Positions 20,762-31,398 are shown, numbered from the stretch's first letter. The stretch is DNA of 64,000 bases from Helicobacter pylori NQ4053 (GCF_000274605.1 NZ_AKNV01000006.1:310001-374000); one strand, 5' to 3'. A program made the numbers and translations. The notes: generated from the letters alone by a model not told the origin.

Positions 20762-21463
20762 TCACAAACTGAAATCAAAATCCTTGCGATAAACCTCTCT
20801 ATAAGCTTTTTGAACGCTTGTAAAAACCCCACTCCCTAAAAACCCTCTAGATAAGGGGCTAGGGTGAGGGGCTGTGATGATGATATGCTTATTAGGGGGA
20901 ATTAGCGCGATCTTTTTTTGGGCGACTTTCCCTAATAACACCACGATTAAAGGGGAGATCGTTTCAAAAAGGCGCATCAATATTTGATCGCTAAAAGCTT
21001 CCCAGCCAATATATTGGTGCGAAGCGGCCTTATTTTTTTCCACGCTTAAAATGGCGTTCAATAACAGCATGCCCCTTTTAGCCCACGCGCTCAAATCCCC
21101 ACAACAAGGCACAGGCACGCCTAAATTCGCATGCAATTCTTTAAAAATATTTTTTAAGCTTGGGGGGATGGGGGCGTTTTTTTCCACGCTAAAGCTTAAG
21201 CCCATCGCCACCGGCAATTCTCGCTCATTTTCTAGGTAGGTGGAATGGTAGGGGTCTTGCCCTAAAAGGATGATTTTAACCGCACTAGGGGGCGTTAAAT
21301 TGAGTGCATAAAACAGATTAGAGCTTTTAGGGAAAATGGTTTTAGGGCTTTTTAGGGCTTCTAGGTAGCGTTTTTCTATTTCTAAAAAATAAGGCTTTTT
21401 AAATTCGCTTTGCAAAAACTCCCGCCAAGCCAAGCTCAAAGGAGCGTAGTCAAAAAGCTTCAT
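20762..21463 (-). CDS. ung: Uracil-DNA glycosylase
   Basis: The 233-residue base-excision repair enzyme removes uracil from DNA. The water-activating motif LLGQDPYH (about 65-72) and the minor-groove loop HPSPLSRG (about 195) are intact. The start overlaps plsC by 4 nt (ATGA), so ung, plsC and the next upstream gene are likely one transcript. Confidence 0.96.
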   Translation of the reverse strand: MKLFDYAPLSLAWREFLQSEFKKPYFLEIEKRYLEALKSPKTIFPKSSNLFYALNLTPPSAVKIILLGQDPYHSTYLENERELPVAMGLSFSVEKNAPIPPSLKNIFKELHANLGVPVPCCGDLSAWAKRGMLLLNAILSVEKNKAASHQYIGWEAFSDQILMRLFETISPLIVVLLGKVAQKKIALIPPNKHIIITAPHPSPLSRGFLGSGVFTSVQKAYREVYRKDFDFSL

Positions 21464-22161
21464 GCGTTTAGTTCATGGTAGTGTTTTAAATACTCTTTTT
21501 GCATGCGTTCTTGTAATTCTTCATACCAGGTGGGCGAGTTAAAATCAGGCGTATAGCTTTCTAGCATGACTAAACGGGTGCGGGCTTTATAGGCTTCTAG
21601 GGGTTTGGAATTAAAGATTTTAATGGAATTGATTAACACCATGGGCTGGATTTTGAGCTGGAATTTTTCGGCGATGATTTTAGCCCCTTGCTTGAAAGGG
21701 AGGAATTTTTCTCCCCCTTTGCCTCTAGTGCCTTCAGGGAAAATCACTAAAGGGCGGTTTTGGTCTAGCTTTTCCTTACACGCTTTCAAAAGGCTCACGA
21801 TCCCCTTTTTATCCTCTCTGTCAATTAAAATCATTCCCGTATCCGTTAAGGCATGCCCATAAAAAGGGATTTCGCCCAGCTCTTTTTTAGCGATCCAGCA
21901 AATATTGCTGGGGTGGTAGGCTTCTAAATAAATAATGTCTAGTAAGCTTTGGTGGTTTAAGACAATGAATTTAGCGTCCGTATCAAAAGCACCTATTTTT
22001 TCTAAAGTAACCCCGGTGAGCGTGAAAAAACACGCGCAAGTTTTACGGCTAGAGCGCGCGTTATTGTTTTTGCGGTTAAAATAATTGAAAACAATGATAA
22101 CGGCTAAGCCTATAGCGATCACTAAAGCCCTATAAATCGCTCTCAAACTATTTGACTTCAT
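21460..22161 (-). CDS. plsC: 1-acyl-sn-glycerol-3-phosphate acyltransferase
   Basis: The 233-residue membrane enzyme has one N-terminal membrane helix, the acyltransferase NHQSLLD box (H-x4-D, about residue 70) and the [10 protein letters not shown] phosphate-binding box. It makes phosphatidic acid from lysophosphatidic acid in phospholipid synthesis. It overlaps ung downstream by 4 nt and the upstream gene by 14 nt. Confidence 0.92.
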   Translation of the reverse strand: MKSNSLRAIYRALVIAIGLAVIIVFNYFNRKNNNARSSRKTCACFFTLTGVTLEKIGAFDTDAKFIVLNHQSLLDIIYLEAYHPSNICWIAKKELGEIPFYGHALTDTGMILIDREDKKGIVSLLKACKEKLDQNRPLVIFPEGTRGKGGEKFLPFKQGAKIIAEKFQLKIQPMVLINSIKIFNSKPLEAYKARTRLVMLESYTPDFNSPTWYEELQERMQKEYLKHYHELNA

Positions 22162-23323
22162 TTTTTTTGACCCATCCTATTTGTTCATGCGGCGTTAGGA
22201 TTTTATAATAATCATCATGCGAACCTAAGATTTTAATCGGCATTTCATTTTTAGAAAGCCCTAAAATGGTGGAATTTTGCGTGGGCAGAATGCGGATTTT
22301 TTTATGAGCGAGCAATAGGGCTGATTTTTGCGTGAATAAAAGGTGATACAAAACAAACCCTAAGCACAAAACCCCAAGCCCTAAAAAAATGAGTTTGCGC
22401 CCAAAAATGAAAAACAGCACCAAGAAAAACACGCACAAAGCGAGCAACGCCACATTAGAAAAGACTAAAAAATTGTTTTTAGGGATGAGATCGCTTTGAA
22501 TACCGGTAGTGTCTTGAGTGGGAATGGTTGAAAAAGATAAGGTTTTAAATTGCTTATTTGAAAGCGAAAAATAATCAAAAGAAAGGTTTTGAAGGGTTTT
22601 AGGCAACACGCAATAATAAAAAACGCTCCCTTCTTTAGCCTTGATTTGGTTTAAAGAGGCGTTATCAAACCCCTGTTTGATCGCTTCTTTGATATGAAAA
22701 TCTTCCCAAGTGGCTTCTTTGAACGCTAATTCCATCACCAAAATATTGTTTTTATCGTCATAATCTTTGGTTTTGTATTGCACAACTTGTAAATCTTTGG
22801 CCATGACATTCGCATAACGAGGGTTTTTGGACAAATCCGTTACCTGCAAAGCAACTTTTGGGGCTATGGAATGATCGATGTATTTGTCTTTATTGGAAAA
22901 CGCGCTCACTTCTAAGGACGGGATACTCGCTTTTACGCCCTTAATCTTGTAATAATAAGTCGCTCTAAAAAGCTCTTTTTCCACCTTTTTCCATTTAGGC
23001 ATCTTGTTTAAAAGCTCAATTTGGGTTTTATCCAACCCGTCCTTGATTTTGGCTTCCAAAAACTCAGCGTCAAACAGCAATAAATCATAAGTTACGCCTA
23101 TAATTTGACCGATATAAACCGGGTTGTTTTCCAAATCTTCTAATTGGGGGATTTTCACATAAACCACTTTAGCCTTGATTTCTTCTGACTCAGAAGTGTT
23201 TTCAGCAACCAAAAAGCTTGTCCAAAAGCTTACCAAAAAGCTTAAAATCAAACTGGTGATTTTAAGGATTTTGATTGAATGAGCGAAAAAACTCATTAAC
23301 GATTTTTCAAATAAAAACCCCAT
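22148..23323 (-). CDS. Membrane protein with C-terminal SH3-like domain, unknown role
   Basis: The 391-residue protein has an N-terminal signal or anchor segment (about 20-42), a large periplasmic-type region (about 45-270), two hydrophobic helices (about 278-325) and a final segment (about 335-391) with the pattern [13 protein letters not shown]...GWVKKNE, typical of bacterial SH3-like (SH3b) domains that often bind peptidoglycan or protein. The first part recalls BatD-like proteins, weakly. It begins 6 nt after ctpA ends and overlaps plsC. It corresponds by position to HP1349. The start could also be the Met at codon 10. Confidence 0.78.
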   Translation of the reverse strand: MGFLFEKSLMSFFAHSIKILKITSLILSFLVSFWTSFLVAENTSESEEIKAKVVYVKIPQLEDLENNPVYIGQIIGVTYDLLLFDAEFLEAKIKDGLDKTQIELLNKMPKWKKVEKELFRATYYYKIKGVKASIPSLEVSAFSNKDKYIDHSIAPKVALQVTDLSKNPRYANVMAKDLQVVQYKTKDYDDKNNILVMELAFKEATWEDFHIKEAIKQGFDNASLNQIKAKEGSVFYYCVLPKTLQNLSFDYFSLSNKQFKTLSFSTIPTQDTTGIQSDLIPKNNFLVFSNVALLALCVFFLVLFFIFGRKLIFLGLGVLCLGFVLYHLLFTQKSALLLAHKKIRILPTQNSTILGLSKNEMPIKILGSHDDYYKILTPHEQIGWVKKNEVK

Positions 23324-23329
23324 GAGTTT

Positions 23330-24694
23330 TTATTTCTTCTTAGGCGCTTTTTCATCTATTTTCTCATCCACGATAGACCAGGTTTTCAAGCTGTCAATAG
23401 CGGTTTTTAGCTGAATATCATCGTTGATCATTTTAGGAGTAACCTCTTTTTCCTCTTCATTTTTCTTGTCTTTATCCGCCTCTTTGGAATTAGGGGTTTT
23501 ATCATCAAGTTTTTTAAGCTCTTGCTCTAAATGGTGTTTCAAATCCGCTTCTTTCAAGCTGAATTTGTTTTCATTTTCTGGCGCTTTACCCGGATAAATC
23601 ACAATATCAGGCGTGATCCCCTTAGCTTGAATGGTGCGCCCGCTCGGCAAATAGTAGCGTGCGGTCGTGATTTTAATGGCTTCGTCTTTATTGACAGGGA
23701 GCAGCATCTGCACGCTTCCCTTACCAAAGGTTTTTTCACCGATAATGATGGCTCGCTTGTGATCCTGCAGTGCCCCTGCGACGATCTCGCTCGCACTCGC
23801 TGAACCGCCATTGACTAACACCGCAACAGGCAAATTGGCATAAGGGGCTCTGCCATTAGCCTTGTATTCTAAATTTTCTTCTTTATTTTTGCCTTTTTGA
23901 GAGACTAAAACCCCCTCTTTAATGAAGAGGTTAGACAAGCCCACCGCCTGGTTTAATAGCCCTCCAGGATTCCCCCTCAAATCCAACACGATCCCCTTAG
24001 CCTTAGGGTTAGCTTTTAAGCCTTCTAAAACCGATTTGGTAACATTCTTGTCAAAACCACTCACTCTCACATACAGATAAGGGGTTTCTTTAATCTTTTT
24101 CACATAGACAGAGGGGAGTTTAATGATGTCTCTAATGATGTTAAACACCAAGGGTTTTGGCTCGTTTTTTCTCACAATGGTGATCTGAATAGGGGTCTTT
24201 GGCTTGCCACGCATGAGATTGATCGCATCATCAATGCTCATGCTCAGCGTGCTTTCGTTGTTGATTTTTAAAATGTTATCGCCTGATTTAACCCCAGCCT
24301 TGTAAGCGGGAGTACCTTCTAGGGGGGCAATAACGGTTAAAACGCCATCGCGCATGCCCACCGTGATCCCAAGCCCCCCAAATTCGCCCTCGGTTTGGGC
24401 TTGAAATTCCTTAAACTTCTTTTCGTTCAAATACGCTGAATGCGCGTCCAAATTAGAGAGCAAGCCTTCAATCGCTTTAGTCATGATCTCAGAAATACTG
24501 ATTTTATCCACATACTTTTTTTCAATTTCTGTAACCACATTAGAGAAACGACTGAACGCTTCCACCCTTTTAGCCGCTAATTCTTGCGGATCTTCTTTAA
24601 CCGGCTTGACCGGCTTTTTTTCCTTAACTTCACCACCATGCAAACTCACAGCAAGAGAAATCGCTAACAACCCTTTAAAAAGTCGTTTTGTCAT
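23330..24694 (-). CDS. ctpA: Carboxy-terminal processing protease (S41 family)
   Basis: The 454-residue exported serine protease has a signal peptide, a PDZ domain (about 95-180, with GEFGGLGITVG) and an S41 catalytic core with the nucleophile in NGGSASASEIVAGAL and the lysine in GEKTFGKGSVQ. A charged Lys/Glu tail follows (about 395-454). It probably trims periplasmic proteins. I chose the ATG at 24694, giving MTKRLFKGLLAISLAVS; a GTG at 24709 would add five residues. In other strains a GANTC restriction pair follows, as I recall; it is not seen here. Confidence 0.92.
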   Translation of the reverse strand: MTKRLFKGLLAISLAVSLHGGEVKEKKPVKPVKEDPQELAAKRVEAFSRFSNVVTEIEKKYVDKISISEIMTKAIEGLLSNLDAHSAYLNEKKFKEFQAQTEGEFGGLGITVGMRDGVLTVIAPLEGTPAYKAGVKSGDNILKINNESTLSMSIDDAINLMRGKPKTPIQITIVRKNEPKPLVFNIIRDIIKLPSVYVKKIKETPYLYVRVSGFDKNVTKSVLEGLKANPKAKGIVLDLRGNPGGLLNQAVGLSNLFIKEGVLVSQKGKNKEENLEYKANGRAPYANLPVAVLVNGGSASASEIVAGALQDHKRAIIIGEKTFGKGSVQMLLPVNKDEAIKITTARYYLPSGRTIQAKGITPDIVIYPGKAPENENKFSLKEADLKHHLEQELKKLDDKTPNSKEADKDKKNEEEKEVTPKMINDDIQLKTAIDSLKTWSIVDEKIDEKAPKKK

Positions 24695-25094
24695 TGTTAA
24701 TAGCACCACCCATTTTTGAGATTAGAAAGAATCACCTTTAAGGTTTTATTCAATTTTTTGCGTTTATTCTATCTAAAATTTAGATAACATGCCCATTCAT
24801 TCACTCATTTTGAGCCTAAACGATACAACAAAAACGCATAACTCCCCGATCCATTCAAATGCAAATCGCAAAGCATGCCCGTTACAAAAACATTAGAAAT
24901 GGGGCTTACTTTAGAGCCTCTATCGCAAATGAGAGCCAGATTAGGCAATACAGAATAAGGGGAAAGCTGAACCCCCACCTCCGGAAGAGATGTTGAGATC
25001 GCTCGCTTCTTTGCTGATGAATGCGGCATCAAAGTCAAAATCTCCGATGGCTTTGGCTTGGCGCGATAAGATAAGGGCGATATTGGTATTAAAT

Positions 25095-25105
25095 GGGGGG
25101 GGGGG
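25095..25105. repeat. Second homopolymer tract (C11/G11) in the restriction gene
   Basis: Eleven G (C on the coding strand) encode a run of prolines and keep the local frame open at this length. Slippage would close the distal part of the gene, so it is a second potential switch about 820 bp from the C12 tract. Confidence 0.8.
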
Positions 25106-25915
25106 TGGATTTTGCAAGATTTCTTGTATTAAGGCTTTGCTGTCATTCCCTTTTAAATGGGGCAAATCGCTCGTCAAAAATCCAAGCGTTTTTTGGATTT
25201 CAATCGTGCGCGCGATGACTTTAATGATACAGGTTACATGATCAAAGTCGCAAGGCTCGTTTTTGTGGCTTTTTAAATACTTGTCTAAAACGCCATACCC
25301 CCCTATTCTATAATCATAAATTTCTTGACTCACCCCCCTAAAATAAGCGCTATGGTTGATGTAAAGGCGTTGTTCTGGTTCGTTATGAGAGGGTTTTTGA
25401 TGATGCCATCATGTGCTTCTTTGTAGCAGGATTCGCCTATGGTGGCGTCTTTTAATTTGTTAAAGCTGTGATTCAGGCTTTCTTTATTTAAGACATGCAA
25501 GCCGATTAGTTCAATCCCTAAAAGGCTTAAAGCCCTAAACAAATCTTTATTGTTTGTGAAAAGGATTTTAGGGTAATCGGCTTTGAGAAACTCTTCATAA
25601 CGCTTGCGGTAGTTTGGGGAATACAATAGTGCATAGATATAGCCTAAAACCTCTAGCGGCTCAAAAGGGTGGCTATAATGCTTGTCTATAAAGCTTCTAA
25701 ACTCTGGCGTAAAATTTTCGGTGTAGTTGGGGTGTTTGAATTGATAAAGGGGGTAATTATATCCTACCCCCATGCTTCCTGCCGAAGCTATTAGATTTAT
25801 ATCAACTAATTCTTTATGTGCCATCACATAACGCCATTCGCCATGCATTTTGCTTTGTCGTGCAATATTTAGCGCGACATTTTGGTGCGTTTGATTGGGT
25901 GTTTTAGGGTTTGTT

Positions 25916-25927
25916 GGGGGGGGGGGG
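25916..25927. repeat. C12/G12 phase-variation tract in the restriction gene
   Basis: Twelve consecutive G (C on the coding strand) lie in the middle of the restriction-modification frame. At this length the reading frame stops nine bases after the tract; at 11 or 14 it continues into the specificity region. Long C/G tracts that switch restriction-modification genes are well known in H. pylori. Confidence 0.85.
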
Positions 25928-28350
25928 TAACATGTGCTTGAAGACTTCGCCTCGTGGATAAGCGGTGAAAGACTTTGATTTACCGGTATAATAAGTGTAG
26001 TAAAAATCAAAAGGGCGGTATTGGCACGAAACAATGTATTCTTCTAAATTGTTAGCGTTTGCCTTAACGTCTTTAATAGCATATTCTAAACGCCAATCTC
26101 TGCCATCTTTTTTAATATTATAAACTCTGCGTAATTCACTGGGTTCTAAGGTTGAAAAATTTTTTAAAAGCTTGAGCAAGCTTTCTTTGTCTTTATGGAA
26201 AACGACATGGTCTCGTTTAGAGCAAATGCCGGTACCTCCAACTTGAAACATATCCTGAACGCTAAAGCCTTGTTCGTATTCCTCTAACAAAGGCGTTTTT
26301 TGGGGTATGAGTAAGTAAAAAGGCTCTCTTGGGGCAAGCTCAAGCCATTCAATGCTATTCAAATCATTTTGGGCTAAAAAGGCGTATTTTTCAGCCCTTT
26401 CGCCATACACATCATAATAATAGATTTTTTGCTTGGTGGCTTGCGCCTTTTTGACAAAGAGGTTAATGGACACGCCTTGCATGATATTGAAAACGTTTTC
26501 ATCTTTTGTGCCTTGTTGGGTTTCCTCCTTTTTCCTCGCATTTCCATGCAAATTTAAGATATAAAGCTCATCGTAGCATTCTAAAAGAGAGCGCCTTAAC
26601 CCCCTAAAAGTAGGGTTATCTAAAAAGGCGTTGTTAGAGATAAAGCCAAAAAGGCCATGCCCTAATGATTCGATCTTGTTTTGAGCGAAACGCATGAATT
26701 TCACGTAATCGTCTAATAGCCATTTAGGGTTTTTCTCCTTTTGCAGTTTGTATTTGGAATGGAGGTTTTTAAGAGCCTTTAGGGCGTCTTTACTACTGCT
26801 TTCTTTTTGTTTTTGAACATTCTTTAAAAGCGTTTGGATTTTATCGGTAAGCTTAACATTTTTTTCAATTTCTATGGTTTGAGATTCAGGTTCTATGCCG
26901 TAAGTGGCTTTCACTTCCCATTCAAACAAGCCCTCATTACTGCTCGCCCCGCTATAAGGGGGGTTGCCGGTGATGATAAGGATATTTTCATCTTTTTTAA
27001 TTTCTTGAGCGCTTTTAAGCTCTTTTTCAAAAATCGGGTTTAGCCCACGATAAGCAACGATCTCACTAGGCTGTATGAGGGTGTTGGTTAAAATAATCTT
27101 AAGCGCGTCGTTTTCTTTGAGAGGCTTTTTAAATTCCTCCTTAAAGGCTTGGCTGAGATTCAAATGAGCGATCGCATAAGGAGCGATCAAGTATTCAAAT
27201 CCATAAAATTGCTTCAAGAGGTTTTGGTATTTGTCCTCTTTAGTGGAGATGCCTCCATCGCTTGTTTTTCTCGTTTCTAGGGCTTTCCTGAACGCCTCTA
27301 ATAAAAAAGTGCCCGTGCCGGTGGCAAAATCTAAGAGCTTGATATTTTCGTTATCCAAAGCGCTTTTTAAGCCTAAGGGAGCGTCTTTGAAATGCGTTTT
27401 AAGCAAACTATCCAAAGCGTTAATGATGAATTTCACCACAGAATCTGGGGTGTAATACACGCCCTTACTCTCTCGCAATTTAGGGTCATAAGCACTTAAA
27501 AAGGTTTCATAAAAATGCAAATAAGGGTCTTTATCGTCATTCAAATCTTTAATGATAGAATCCATATCAACATGATTTATCGAGCTTAAAATTTCATTTA
27601 AAAGCCATTGGATTTCTTTAATTTCATCAAGTTTCTTTAAAAAATCCGCCATTTCTCTGATCACAGCGAAATTTTTAGGGATGGAACTCCTCACATTATC
27701 CAAATTAATTTTTTCAAAAGGGTGGTTGAGCTTGGCTATAAAAAGGCTGTAGGTGAGCGTTTGAGCGAACGCATCGCTAAAGTCTTCAAAACTCAATTCT
27801 TCATAAAGATATTCTTTAAAATTCTTAAAAATACTAGAAACTTGCGTGTCTTTTTGGTATTGGATTAAAGCGTCTTTTAAATACTTGGTAGGCGTGCTTA
27901 AATGCGTTGCGAAATCTTTAGCGTTAGTGATAGGGGCTGCTTCGTGATTGAAAAAGCTTTTGAACAATTCAATTAAATCGCGCTCGGTTTGTGGGTTGGG
28001 TTTTAGGGGTTTAGAGAGTTCATCAAGGCTAGCGATAGAAATTCCTCTTTTAATTGAAGGCTCATTATTTTCATCTTTCCCTACCCACACGAAATTAAGG
28101 TAATCGGTGAGCATGAGATTAGGGTTTAATTCTAAGTATTTAAGGATTTGATCGCTTTTTAAGAGCTGGCTAAGATCAGTCCCTACCCTTTTATTTTCTA
28201 TATAGCCGATGTTTAGCCCTTGATAAGAGATGCGAAAATCAGGCTGACTTCCTCGCTCTCTTTTAGGTTCATGCTCAATCTTAAATTCTTTATTGAAATG
28301 GTCTTTTAAACTTATAAGCAAGTTTTCTAAAGGGCGACGGTGCGTGGGTT

Positions 28351-28366
28351 CATTCTTTGGAGAATG
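28351..28366. repeat. Left end of the element: AAGAATG motif within an inverted repeat
   Basis: CATTCTTTGGAGAATG is a perfect inverted repeat with 6-bp arms and a 4-bp centre. On the minus strand it contains AAGAATG (28357-28351), the 7-bp sequence I recall as the duplicated target of XerT-mediated tfs3/tfs4 insertion. The restriction-gene homology stops at this point, which marks it as attL. The matching attR is outside the window. Confidence 0.75.
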
Positions 28367-28413
28367 TAATTATTTATAAAACTCTTATCTAAGCTTCTTT
28401 TTAAAGGAAGTTT

Positions 28414-29178
28414 ATGAAGTTTTTTAAAATCCCTAAACTGCACTTAAATTCTAAAGAGTGCCAAGAAATGTTTTTGGACAATGTTAAATTTTCCAAAAAG
28501 ACACAACAATTTTATTTCCAAAACTATCCAGATGTTAATGTAGAAATCTTTAGAAAAGTTGTTGAAGATAGGTTTTATAGCACTTTATTTGGTGGGGTTG
28601 GTGCTAGAAGGCTTTACAGAGAGCTTTGTGAGATTGCACTAGGTTCAAAAAGCAATAAAATTGCATTAAGTAGACACTATTACACGCAAGTGCATCAGTG
28701 TGTAGATAGGTCTTTAAGAAACGCAATCAATGATTTGGAAGCTCAAGGATTAATTGAAGCGGTAAAAAATAAGCCAGGCTATGTGTATATCTATTTAAAA
28801 GACTTCACAAAAAATAAGGAGTTTCAAGGGAGTAAATTTAATAAAAACACACTCCCTTCCCCCTTTTTTTTAAAAATTATTAACTTTTTACAAAAGAACA
28901 CACAAAGGCTAAAAAGCGTGAAGTATAGAGTTAATAATCAAATTTGCGAGCTTAAAGAGATCGTTTTTAATAAATTCAGACAATTTAACGACTTGCTTTT
29001 TAGTTTTAATCCTCTAAATGACACACAGACAATTTTTACGCTCAATTATAAAAGCTTGAGCAAAAAAGCACTCCCCAGTAACAAATGCCCTTATCAAAAA
29101 GCTATTGTATTGAAAAATTTGCAAAGAGGTTTTCATAGATTGAGCGTTAAATCTAAAGATTTAAGAGGATGCGCATAA
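28414..29178 (+). CDS. Element-end protein with winged-helix-like domain
   Basis: The 254-residue protein is the first gene of the element. Residues about 65-130 have the helix pattern and wing (RSLRNAINDLEAQGLIEAV then GYVYIYLKD) of a winged-helix DNA-binding domain, as in plasmid replication initiators or transcription regulators. The C-terminal half is basic and Asn/Lys-rich. AAAGGAAG lies 5 nt upstream of the ATG. It overlaps or abuts the primase-like gene. I do not recognise the family; a replication or regulatory role is inferred from the fold pattern and position. Confidence 0.65.
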   Translation: MKFFKIPKLHLNSKECQEMFLDNVKFSKKTQQFYFQNYPDVNVEIFRKVVEDRFYSTLFGGVGARRLYRELCEIALGSKSNKIALSRHYYTQVHQCVDRSLRNAINDLEAQGLIEAVKNKPGYVYIYLKDFTKNKEFQGSKFNKNTLPSPFFLKIINFLQKNTQRLKSVKYRVNNQICELKEIVFNKFRQFNDLLFSFNPLNDTQTIFTLNYKSLSKKALPSNKCPYQKAIVLKNLQRGFHRLSVKSKDLRGCA

Positions 29179-29189
29179 AGGCTTATATT

Positions 29190-31106
29190 ATGGCTTATGT
29201 AAAGAACGCTATACACTTACCACTAGATAGCCTTTTAGAAAGAAATGGTTATAGATTGAACGCACAAAAAAGCACTAAAATTTGGAAAGTTTATGGTAAT
29301 AGCAATGAAAAGCTTCTTGTAAGACAAAACGCTAATTTTCAATGGTTTTATTTAAACTGTGACAATAAAGCTGATAGCGGCAATATTATCAATTTTTGTA
29401 AGAACAGAAATTTAGATTTAATGGGTTTTACGCAAGGCTTAAGCGTAAATGATAACACCATAAAAGAAAATACTCTTAGACTAGCCAGTAAAGAAGCGGA
29501 TAAATCTAAAGAGCAACAAAAAATTATTGATAAATTCAATCAATTTGAACTTTATGATTTAACCAATTCCAAAATGTTAGAAAAAAGAAAGCTTAATGGT
29601 AATCTGTTTTTAGTCTATAACCACTCTTTAAAAAAAGACAAACATAATAACATGTGTGTGCCTAACTTCTTATATTCCAAAAATAGCCATTCTAATGAGA
29701 TCATTTCTTACACTAGACGCTTGGAAAATCCTATGACTAGCTTAAATAATCAAGTATTAAGCAGACCTATCAATGCTTTAAATAAGGGGGAAAAAGGTAT
29801 AGAAATGCTGACCCCTAAGGATTTAAAGCTGGTTAAAAATATTGTTTTGAGTGAAAGCATTATTGATAGCATGAGTTATTTGCAACTAAGAAAGCTCAAT
29901 GCTTGTGAGAGTATTCTGTTAAGCTGTAATGGGCAATTTAATGCTGAGAAATTGGACGCTTTTTTAGAAAAATTATTGAGCGACATTGAGCAATCTAAAA
30001 GCAAAGAATACGCTGACTATCTTAAAAAGGCTCAGAGTTTTGAATTGTATAAAGGCACTCAAACAAAAATTGAAAATAAAACAAACACCACTAGAGATAA
30101 TTTAACTATCCATTTTTCAAGGGCTAAATATCCTAGTAGCACAGATTTTATGCCAGCTAAAGATTGGGTTAATGAAAGCGTAAAAAGTTTAGATGAATTA
30201 GTTAAGGTGATTACAAACTACCATTATTCAAGCGCGATCTATAAGAATAACTATAGAAATACCCATAACACCAAAGGCTTTTCTAACTTGCTTATTTTTG
30301 ATATAGATAATGACAAAGATAAACCTAATATTAGCCTAGAAGAAACTAAAAGTCTCTTTAAAAAACATGGCATAGAAACGCTTATTATCCCATCAAGAAA
30401 CCATAATAAAGAAAAGCACGGACACATTGCTGAAAGATTTAGAATCATTATCCCTACACAACAACCTATAGGTCAAGATTTTAATTGTAACGATGATTTT
30501 AGTGCCTTTAACAATCTTTGCGCTAAGGCTTTGGGTATTTATGATTACATAGATAAAAAAGTTTCTGTGGATCAATCAAGGGCGTATTATAAAAGCCCTA
30601 ATGATGCAACGCCTATTATTTTAAAAGGGCGCATTATGGATTTAACCCATTTAAAACAACAAGCAATGAGTAATCTATTTACGCAGAACAAGCAAATCCA
30701 AACCACAGAGCCTGAGCCTGTAAATAAACCTGATTTGTCTTTAAATATTGTTTTAGCCTATGACAATGATAAAAACGGACAAATCTATACACAGATTAGT
30801 GAAGAAATCATTTATAAACATACAGGAAATATGCCTAATGTTTTTATCCCATATTCTAAGGATTGTAACGATGACTTAAAACTAACCAATTTGATCGGTA
30901 ATAATCATATCAATAATGAAATGATAAAAAACTTTTTAGAAAGAATAGAGAGACAATCTTTGTTTTTTGATGGTGAGAAAAAAGAAAAATTAGAAGCTCT
31001 AAAAAATGAGTGCTTATCCTTAATAAAACCACAAGAACAAACAATCTCACAAAACAACACAAAAGAAAATGAAAAACCAATTCAAGGAGTAGATTATGAA
31101 ATGTAA
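29190..31106 (+). CDS. Primase-like protein: Toprim domain with an AEP-like insert
   Basis: The 638-residue protein starts with a degenerate CHC2-like/DUF3991-like region (about 10-200). A Toprim motif 1 is seen at VLSESIIDSMS (E222, D226) and Toprim motif 2 far downstream at LAYDNDKNGQ (D525, D527). The roughly 250 residues between them carry FDIDND (D371, D373), PSRNHN (S402, H405), RFRIIIP and VDQSR (D461, R464), which match in order the three catalytic motifs of archaeo-eukaryotic primases (PrimPol). It probably primes the transferred strand or replicates the excised circle. Start at 29190 is chosen for AAAGG 8 nt upstream; the ATG at 29169 lacks a spaced SD. It overlaps virB2 by 11 nt. 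The double-primase reading is my inference from motifs. Confidence 0.7.
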   Translation: MAYVKNAIHLPLDSLLERNGYRLNAQKSTKIWKVYGNSNEKLLVRQNANFQWFYLNCDNKADSGNIINFCKNRNLDLMGFTQGLSVNDNTIKENTLRLASKEADKSKEQQKIIDKFNQFELYDLTNSKMLEKRKLNGNLFLVYNHSLKKDKHNNMCVPNFLYSKNSHSNEIISYTRRLENPMTSLNNQVLSRPINALNKGEKGIEMLTPKDLKLVKNIVLSESIIDSMSYLQLRKLNACESILLSCNGQFNAEKLDAFLEKLLSDIEQSKSKEYADYLKKAQSFELYKGTQTKIENKTNTTRDNLTIHFSRAKYPSSTDFMPAKDWVNESVKSLDELVKVITNYHYSSAIYKNNYRNTHNTKGFSNLLIFDIDNDKDKPNISLEETKSLFKKHGIETLIIPSRNHNKEKHGHIAERFRIIIPTQQPIGQDFNCNDDFSAFNNLCAKALGIYDYIDKKVSVDQSRAYYKSPNDATPIILKGRIMDLTHLKQQAMSNLFTQNKQIQTTEPEPVNKPDLSLNIVLAYDNDKNGQIYTQISEEIIYKHTGNMPNVFIPYSKDCNDDLKLTNLIGNNHINNEMIKNFLERIERQSLFFDGEKKEKLEALKNECLSLIKPQEQTISQNNTKENEKPIQGVDYEM

Positions 31107-31398
31107 AAATTTCAAAGAAAGAGCTTTGTATTTTATGCTGTTAGCTATGCCCAATTTATTGTTGGCAAGTGGCACTGGCGTGTGGCAGTCTAATGCATTG
31201 CAAACAATCATCAATTTTACTAGCGGTCCTTTTATGAAAGCAATAGGTGCAATTATTGTGATTTGTGTGGGTATTTATGTAGTTAAAAACCTAGACAGGT
31301 TAGGAGAAATTGCGTGGAAATGTATAGGAATAATTTTAGCCACTATCGCTATTGCAAACGCCCAAACGATTGCCACTAAATTATTTGGAGTTGGGTGA
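31096..31398 (+). CDS. virB2: VirB2-type conjugative pilin
   Basis: The 100-residue protein has a signal peptide ending near LLASG and two hydrophobic helices (about 45-65 and 73-90) separated by a short basic loop (VVKNLDRLGE), the classic pilin layout. It should form the pilus subunit in the inner membrane. A good AAGGAG lies 6 nt before the ATG, which falls inside the end of the primase gene. virB3 starts directly after its stop. Confidence 0.87.
   Translation: MKCKNFKERALYFMLLAMPNLLLASGTGVWQSNALQTIINFTSGPFMKAIGAIIVICVGIYVVKNLDRLGEIAWKCIGIILATIAIANAQTIATKLFGVG

Larger units (their letters stand above)
24805..28357 (-). pseudogene. Type IIG-like restriction-modification enzyme, broken by frame changes and 5' truncated
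   Basis: The minus strand encodes an N-terminal PD-(D/E)XK-like nuclease segment (PDFRISY...IGYIENK), an adenine-N6 methyltransferase core (GVYYTPDSVVKF, LLDFATGTGTFL, ITGNPPYSG) and a C-terminal recognition region in shifted frames. The frame breaks at a C12 run (25916-25927; 11 or 14 C would read through), at a G6 run (25333-25338; 7 needed) and at a G5 run (24972-24976; 4 needed). A further C11 run at 25095-25105 is in frame. The 5' end has no start codon: in-frame reading HSPKNEPTHRRPLENLL enters a stop within the mobile element, so the first part of the gene was separated by the insertion. It corresponds to the HP1353/HP1354 family. At present no full-length enzyme can be made. Confidence 0.87.

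Noticed and set aside
23531-23811. Overlapping frames on both strands within ctpA
   Set aside because: The S41 protease motifs are read on the minus strand throughout this region in the ctpA frame; the others lack SD sites.
24941-26034. Three separate small genes of 77, 130 and 234 codons
   Set aside because: They are consecutive pieces of one restriction gene in shifted frames, and the joins fall at homopolymers.
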